44,120 bases of DNA from a virus, in IMG/VR virus record IMGVR_UViG_3300032285_002887, positions 1 to 44,120 of that record, one strand, 5' to 3'. Of the stretch, positions 39,905 through 44,120 are shown piece by piece (the stretch's first letter is position 1; every line of letters begins with the position of its first letter). Below the pieces are notes generated by a model. It had not been told where the DNA came from. It was given only the letters and a program-made list of their open reading frames with translations, and ran no database searches. A program made the position numbers and the translations under genes.

Positions 39905-40035
39905 AACTGCTTGAACTTGCGCTGGACCACGGCCCCGAAGCCGAGCGCGCCAAGCAGATACTCCACAAAACGTACCAAATAAAAATCCATGATCCTGCGC
40001 CCGCGACAGGAAGAATTTACAGCAGCTTGCATTAG
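39865..40035 (+). CDS. Small protein, 56 aa
   Basis: The product starts MGSYTNPRTLTLVQLLELAL and ends GRIYSSLH, one amphipathic helix with a basic segment. The SD AAAGGAGGG lies 10 bases before the ATG, the strongest in the genome, and both sit in the alternative hairpins at 39840-39904. It overlaps the helicase start by 47 bases in another frame, so its translation could affect that gene. It may be a regulatory leader ORF as well as a protein. Confidence 0.6.
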   Translation: MGSYTNPRTLTLVQLLELALDHGPEAERAKQILHKTYQIKIHDPAPATGRIYSSLH

Positions 40036-41659
40036 TGCGCTGAAAGACAGGGGAAATACGCTTGGCGTAGCCCCAACAGGAGCCGGAAAAACCGTCATGC
40101 TGTCTGCGGTTTCCGGCAGAATGAAGACAGACAGCACGCTTGTCATCCAACACAGGGATGAACTTGTGGATCAAAACCGATCCACGTTCAAAAAGGTCAA
40201 CCCGTCCATTAAGACCGACCTGATGGTGGCCAGCCGGAAAAACTTCCTGGCCAAGGGTGCCACGTTTGCAATGGTGCAGACATTGGCGCGCAACCTGGAC
40301 ATGATGCGCCCCGTCGGCCTTCTGGTCATTGACGAGTGCCATCACGTCGCCGCGGCCAGTTACCAGGCGATCATCGAACGCGCCAGGGAACTATGCAAGG
40401 ACACGATTATCTTTGGCGTCACGGCCACGCCGATGCGTGCAGACAAGCGCGCTTTGACCAATGCTTTCGACAACGTAGCCGATGTCATTAGTATCACCGA
40501 ACTGATCCAGGGCGGTCACTTGGTCCGTCCACGCACATTTGTGATTGACTGCGGCATGCGGGAAAAACTCAACAGCGTCCGCAGGACGGCTGCTGATTTC
40601 GATATGTCCGAGGTCGAGGAGATCATGGACAAGTCGCCCATCACGCGGCGCGTCATCGAAGAGTGGAAGAATATCGCCGCCAGCCGGCGCACCATTGTCT
40701 TTTGCTCAACGGTAGAACATGCCAGGCACGTCACGGAGGCCTTTAAGCAAGCCGGAGTCAAGGCCGAGCTTGTTGACGGAACCATGACCGAGGCCGAGCG
40801 CAAGAGCGCATTGAAGCGCCTGGATGCCGGAGAGACGCAGGTTGTCTGCAATGTCGCCGTCCTGACCGAAGGTTTCGACTGCCAGCCGGTTTCCTGCGTC
40901 ATCCTGCTGCGGCCATGTTCCCATAAATCCACAATGCTTCAGATGATCGGCCGCGGTCTGCGTAAGGTGGACCCATCCCGATACCCTGGAATTATCAAGG
41001 ATGACTGCGTTGTTCTCGATTTTGGGTACAGTCTGCTGACACACGGAACCCTGGAAACGGACATCGAACTTTCCCCCAAGAAAGGTGAAGCCCCGACCGT
41101 CGAATGCCCCAGCTGCGGAACTAGGATCCCGTCAAACGTCCTGGAATGCCCGATCTGCGGACAGGAAATTCATCCGACACCCAGGCAGCAAGGAGAAGGA
41201 TCCGAGCGCGAAGCGCTTGAAAGCTTCTCCATGACGGAGGTGGAGCTACTGGATGTTTCACCGTTCCGATGGGAGCCGTTTTTTGACGACCGCGTTGTCA
41301 TAGCCAACGGCCTGACGGCATGGGCCGCCCTGGTGAATTACGGAGGCGTATGGATTGCTGTCTGCGGAACTGAATTCCGCGGACCAACACAGGTAGTCGC
41401 CGCAAGCCATGACAAACTGACAGCGCTAGCAAGCGCTGACGATTACATGCGCGAGCATGGTGATCGGTCCAATGCCAGCAAGAGCCGATCCTGGCTATCC
41501 CTTCCCCCGACAGACAAACAGAAAGAACTTCTTGGCATCCAACCGATGTCGATGGAGGCGTTTCACATGAACCGTTACCGCGCGTCCTGCGCGCTGACCT
41601 GGAGGTTCGGTGAGCAGCGCATTAAACATGCAGTCCAAACCCAAACAGCAAACCACTAA
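39989..41659 (+). CDS. SF2 DEAD/DEAH-type helicase, 556 aa
   Basis: This is an ATP-driven DNA helicase or translocase. Motif I is VAPTGAGKT at about 27-35, motif II LLVIDECHH at about 111-119, motif III VTATPMRADKRA, motif V TEGFDCQPVSCVILLRPCSH and motif VI QMIGRGLRK. A zinc site CPSC…CPIC follows at about 372-391, and then a C-terminal domain of unknown role. Type III restriction or Rad25-like families share this layout, and phages use such helicases in replication or recombination. Confidence 0.9.
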   Translation: MILRPRQEEFTAACISALKDRGNTLGVAPTGAGKTVMLSAVSGRMKTDSTLVIQHRDELVDQNRSTFKKVNPSIKTDLMVASRKNFLAKGATFAMVQTLARNLDMMRPVGLLVIDECHHVAAASYQAIIERARELCKDTIIFGVTATPMRADKRALTNAFDNVADVISITELIQGGHLVRPRTFVIDCGMREKLNSVRRTAADFDMSEVEEIMDKSPITRRVIEEWKNIAASRRTIVFCSTVEHARHVTEAFKQAGVKAELVDGTMTEAERKSALKRLDAGETQVVCNVAVLTEGFDCQPVSCVILLRPCSHKSTMLQMIGRGLRKVDPSRYPGIIKDDCVVLDFGYSLLTHGTLETDIELSPKKGEAPTVECPSCGTRIPSNVLECPICGQEIHPTPRQQGEGSEREALESFSMTEVELLDVSPFRWEPFFDDRVVIANGLTAWAALVNYGGVWIAVCGTEFRGPTQVVAASHDKLTALASADDYMREHGDRSNASKSRSWLSLPPTDKQKELLGIQPMSMEAFHMNRYRASCALTWRFGEQRIKHAVQTQTANH

Positions 41660-42294
41660 TGAAAAAAACCTGCTACATTGCCGGCCCCATGCGGGGCTAC
41701 CCACGCTACAACTTTGACGCGTTTGACGCTGCGCGCGACGCTCTCATAAAAGAGGGCTGGCACGTCATCAGCCCAGCTGACCTGGACAGACAGGCCGGAT
41801 TTGATCCCGACAATCACCCCGTCACCGCGGAACTCCTGCGCGAAATGCAGATCCGTGACGTGGATGCCATTTTCTTCAATGCCGACACGGTTTTCGCGCT
41901 GGACGGATGGGCTACCTCCAAGGGAGCGACCGCGGAGATTTGCGTTGCCAAGTGGCGTGACATCCCTGTGCTTTCCTACACAGACAGACAGCCCATTGTC
42001 ATCAACACCGTAGCGCATAAACATGAACCGGCCTTGGAGGAAGACGTATTGGAAGAGGCGCTGCGCCTGACTACGGGAGACAGGAACAATAGCTACGGCC
42101 CGCCGACACAGGATTTCGCCAAGACCGCTGCCATGTGGTCTGCCATCCTGGGAACCGAAGTAAAGGCCAAGCATGTCGCCCTCTGCATGATTGCGCTGAA
42201 GCTCTCCAGGGCAACCTGTGCAGCCAAGCGCGACAACTGGACAGACATCGCCGGCTATGCCCGCTGCGGATACCTCTGCGAACAAGCCGAATGA
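41659..42294 (+). CDS. DUF4406-DUF6378 fusion protein, 211 aa
   Basis: The N-terminal 110 residues match DUF4406, a nucleoside 2-deoxyribosyltransferase-like fold: YIAGPMRGYPRYNFDAF, then GWHVISPADLD, RDVDAIFFNADTVFALDGWA and SKGATAEICVA with the Glu site. The C-terminal 85 residues match DUF6378: TTGDRNNSYGPPTQDFAKTA, then KAKHVALCMIALKLSRAT and DNWTDIAGYA. A role in nucleotide metabolism or base exchange is inferred. The start overlaps the helicase stop (TAATG). Confidence 0.78.
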   Translation: MKKTCYIAGPMRGYPRYNFDAFDAARDALIKEGWHVISPADLDRQAGFDPDNHPVTAELLREMQIRDVDAIFFNADTVFALDGWATSKGATAEICVAKWRDIPVLSYTDRQPIVINTVAHKHEPALEEDVLEEALRLTTGDRNNSYGPPTQDFAKTAAMWSAILGTEVKAKHVALCMIALKLSRATCAAKRDNWTDIAGYARCGYLCEQAE

Positions 42295-42515
42295 TTTACC
42301 CCGTCCTGGGAATTGACGAGCAGGGCAGACTTGTCATGCTCATTTCTCCAGCGCGCCTGAATCCGATCAGCGTCATGCACCTCCGCGGGAACCCCCCTTC
42401 CGCGAGCCTGATGGCGCTGATCGACGGCGACGAAGGAGTAGCCGTCGATGCCCTGAAGGACATGCACAAGTATTACCAAAGCTATTACGCCAAAAAACAA
42501 AACAAAAAACGATGA
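42291..42515 (+). CDS. Small hypothetical protein, 74 aa
   Basis: The product starts MIYPVLGIDEQGRLVMLISP, a beta-rich first half, then GDEGVAVDALKDMHKYYQSY and a basic KKQNKKR end encoded partly by the next leader. It overlaps both neighbours by four bases (ATGA). No family is recognised. Confidence 0.6.
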   Translation: MIYPVLGIDEQGRLVMLISPARLNPISVMHLRGNPPSASLMALIDGDEGVAVDALKDMHKYYQSYYAKKQNKKR

Positions 42516-43306
42516 GTATGTTCAAACCCGAAAAGAATGCAGACAACGGCCTTTCTGATAAGATCGCGCCAATCGTGGACGAAGCCGTTCGCCAGGAACG
42601 CGCCAAACAAAAGCCCCGTGAGTACCTGGGGGCATCACGCTGGGGCGAGGCCTGCGAGCGCCGGCTGGGATACGAATTCCACCGGACAACTCCAGACAAG
42701 GGATTCAGCGGCCAGGCATATCGGATTTTCGATACCGGCCACGATGTCGAAGAGCGCGTCATTGAATACCTTCAGCTTGCTGGATTTGAGATTGAAACCC
42801 GCAACCCCCAAGGCGGACAGATCGGATTCTTTGCCGCTGACGGCAAGCTGGGAGGTCATTGCGACGGAATCATCAAGAGCGGCCCCGTCGATTTGCCGTA
42901 TCCGCTTCTGTTTGAGTGCAAGTCGCTCAACAACAAGTCCTGGACAGACACCAAGAACAAGGGCGTCAAGGTCAGCAAGCCGGTCTACTACTCGCAGATT
43001 CAGACATATTGCGCTTACTTTGAGATCGCTGGCGGTGGTTTGTTTGTTGCGCTCAACAAAGACAACAGCGAACTCTACTACGAGCATGTCCCGTTTGATC
43101 CCGTCACGGCCCAGGCAGACAGCGACAAGGCCTTGCGTGTCGTAAAAACCGAAAGCCCTTCCGAACTGGCGCGTATTACGACGGATCCAACCGATTTCCG
43201 CTGCAAGTTTTGCGATTTTCATAGCACCTGCTGGGATGAAATCAACGTAGCGCCCAACAAGCCGGCATCCACACAGCCCGCAGCGCCAAAACTATTCTGG
43301 ATTTGA
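42512..43306 (+). CDS. PD-(D/E)XK nuclease, Cas4/RecB-like, 264 aa
   Basis: The catalytic set is HCDGII with Asp118, and LLFECKSLN with Glu135 and Lys137, which is the D…ExK core. A Cys near the N-terminus (GEACERRLGY, Cys48) and three near the end (CKFCDFHSTC, about 233-242) match the four ligands of a Cas4/AddB-type iron-sulfur cluster. Such phage exonucleases resect DNA ends for recombination, here probably feeding the Sak4-like protein. The gene lies directly before the primase-helicase. No cas genes are nearby, so a CRISPR role is not implied. Confidence 0.85.
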   Translation: MSMFKPEKNADNGLSDKIAPIVDEAVRQERAKQKPREYLGASRWGEACERRLGYEFHRTTPDKGFSGQAYRIFDTGHDVEERVIEYLQLAGFEIETRNPQGGQIGFFAADGKLGGHCDGIIKSGPVDLPYPLLFECKSLNNKSWTDTKNKGVKVSKPVYYSQIQTYCAYFEIAGGGLFVALNKDNSELYYEHVPFDPVTAQADSDKALRVVKTESPSELARITTDPTDFRCKFCDFHSTCWDEINVAPNKPASTQPAAPKLFWI

Positions 43307-43317
43307 ACCACACCACT

Positions 43318-44120
43318 ATGCAGACAGAACCACACAACGAAGAAACCCCATTTCAGTACGACGAACAGGCAGCGATCAACCTGGTCGATAAAGACCAGGT
43401 AGTCAGGTATTTCCAAACAATTTTTGGGAATGTTCAATGGAACGACGACACGCATATTTGCCTGCGCGGAATCGGTGAAAAGGGAACACCAAAGGAAGGC
43501 GTTTTCCGGTCAGACAATTTCTTCCAGCCAAACCTTGCCGATCCCACGGACGGCATTATGAACTGCGTGGATATTTGGGCGCGGAATGCCATTGCCTGCT
43601 TTGTCGTCCCCGCCGTCCTGCGCGAGCAAAAGGGAACCGCTGAGAATGTTTCCATGTTCACGAATATCCTGGCGGATCTGGACAGCGGAAACACCGAAGA
43701 GAAACTGGCTTTCATGGACGAGCATTTAGGCGCGCCGTCTATGGTTGTCCGCTCCGGCGGAATGACCGAAGAAGGCACGCCGAAATATCACGTCTATTAT
43801 GTTTTGGAGAATCCCACCGAAGACATCCGCAAGGCCATCATTGTCCGCGACATGCTTGCCCGTAAGTGCGGTGGTGATCTGACGATGGGCCTTGGAGTGG
43901 ATGGGAATCCGTTTGGCCGCGCGCATCAACCTGTCCGCGTGCCAGGATCCGTCCATGCGAAGAACGGAAAGCCATCGGCATGCTCCATCGAAAGCCGCAG
44001 CACGCATAGGTATTCCCTGGATCGGTTGGAGAAAGACCTGTCTGCCATCGAAGACAGCCCCTATGCCGTGGAGGTGTCCGCGCGCAGCGCGGCACCTTTG
44101 GAGGAGCGTATCGCCCAGGG
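43318..44120 (+). CDS. Primase-helicase, N-terminal AEP primase part; continues at 2-1741
   Basis: This is the N-terminal 227 residues (plus the repeated end) of the 806-aa primase-helicase. It carries an archaeo-eukaryotic primase core. Motif 1 is NILADLDSG with Asp120 and Asp122, motif 2 KYHVYYVLE with His158, and the late motif RAHQPVRVPGSVHAKNG at about 201-217 is typical of RepB/Prim-Pol-like primases. It would make primers for the phage fork while the C-terminal half unwinds DNA. The ATG follows an A/C leader (GAACCACACCACT). The coding frame runs through 43997/1 without a break. Confidence 0.88.
   Translation, partial: MQTEPHNEETPFQYDEQAAINLVDKDQVVRYFQTIFGNVQWNDDTHICLRGIGEKGTPKEGVFRSDNFFQPNLADPTDGIMNCVDIWARNAIACFVVPAVLREQKGTAENVSMFTNILADLDSGNTEEKLAFMDEHLGAPSMVVRSGGMTEEGTPKYHVYYVLENPTEDIRKAIIVRDMLARKCGGDLTMGLGVDGNPFGRAHQPVRVPGSVHAKNGKPSACSIESRSTHRYSLDRLEKDLSAIEDSPYAVEVSARSAAPLEERIAQ
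43998..44120. repeat. Terminal direct repeat, right copy (identical to 1-123)
   Basis: This copy matches 1-123 base for base. It duplicates codons 228-268 of the primase-helicase. See the left copy for the reading as a circular overlap. Confidence 0.97.

Noticed and set aside
42512-43306. Cas4-like nuclease as a sign of a CRISPR system
   Set aside because: No repeat-spacer array and no other cas gene is present; such nucleases are common in phage recombination operons.
1-44120. tRNA genes, integrase or attachment sites
   Set aside because: None was recognised on either strand by eye; a covariance or profile search would be needed to exclude odd forms.

Overview
The window is the complete or near-complete genome of a tailed bacteriophage (Caudoviricetes) with a podovirus-type (T7/P22-like) virion. 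Its first 123 bases (1-123) recur exactly as its last 123 (43998-44120). The molecule was therefore assembled as a circle or is circularly permuted, with a unique length of 43,997 bp. The gene crossing the ends is an 806-aa primase-helicase. No integrase, excisionase, CI-type repressor, DNA polymerase, RNA polymerase, tRNA or CRISPR array was recognised, so a mainly lytic life relying on host polymerases is the simplest reading. The host is unknown. A lipoprotein-type spanin points to an outer membrane, and the near absence of Shine-Dalgarno (SD) sequences points to a host group with SD-independent initiation.

Layout. (a) 37574-44120 continuing into 1-1920, plus strand: early and replication genes, comprising a Cro-like protein, Sak4-like ATPase, DUF669-like ssDNA-binding protein, SF2 helicase, DUF4406-type enzyme, PD-(D/E)XK nuclease and primase-helicase. 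(b) 2038-4114, minus strand: seven small, tightly overlapping genes, two with zinc-ribbon Cys pairs. (c) 4115-4605: a structured, gene-free control region with tandem palindromes and stacked hairpins. (d) 4606-5507, plus: a DNA-binding NUMOD-like protein and RusA resolvase. (e) 5523-9102, minus: small proteins plus a MoxR/CobS-like ATPase paired with a DUF7192-like protein. (f) 9231-34961, plus: the late region in the order small terminase, fibres, lysis (holin candidates, one-piece spanin, CHAP endolysin), large terminase, portal, collagen-like fibre, scaffold, capsid, tail-tube proteins and ejection proteins. (g) 35210-36124, minus: an isolated decoration-like gene with its own operator-like palindrome and terminator. 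(h) 36297-37430, minus: a C5-cytosine methyltransferase divergent from the Cro-like gene.

Two things stand out. First, an intact HNH endonuclease gene (33541-33975) lies wholly inside the last ejection-type protein gene in the +1 frame, and both frames stay open. Second, at least eighteen genes on both strands start after an A/C-only leader of the CCAAC/CAAC type instead of an SD. The leaders are often laid over the 3' end of the gene before and give it an N/Q/T-rich tail. The one clear SD (39846-39854) lies in a set of alternative hairpins laid out like an attenuator.

Functions are assigned by reading motifs by eye; no database search was run. Many virion and small proteins remain unnamed.
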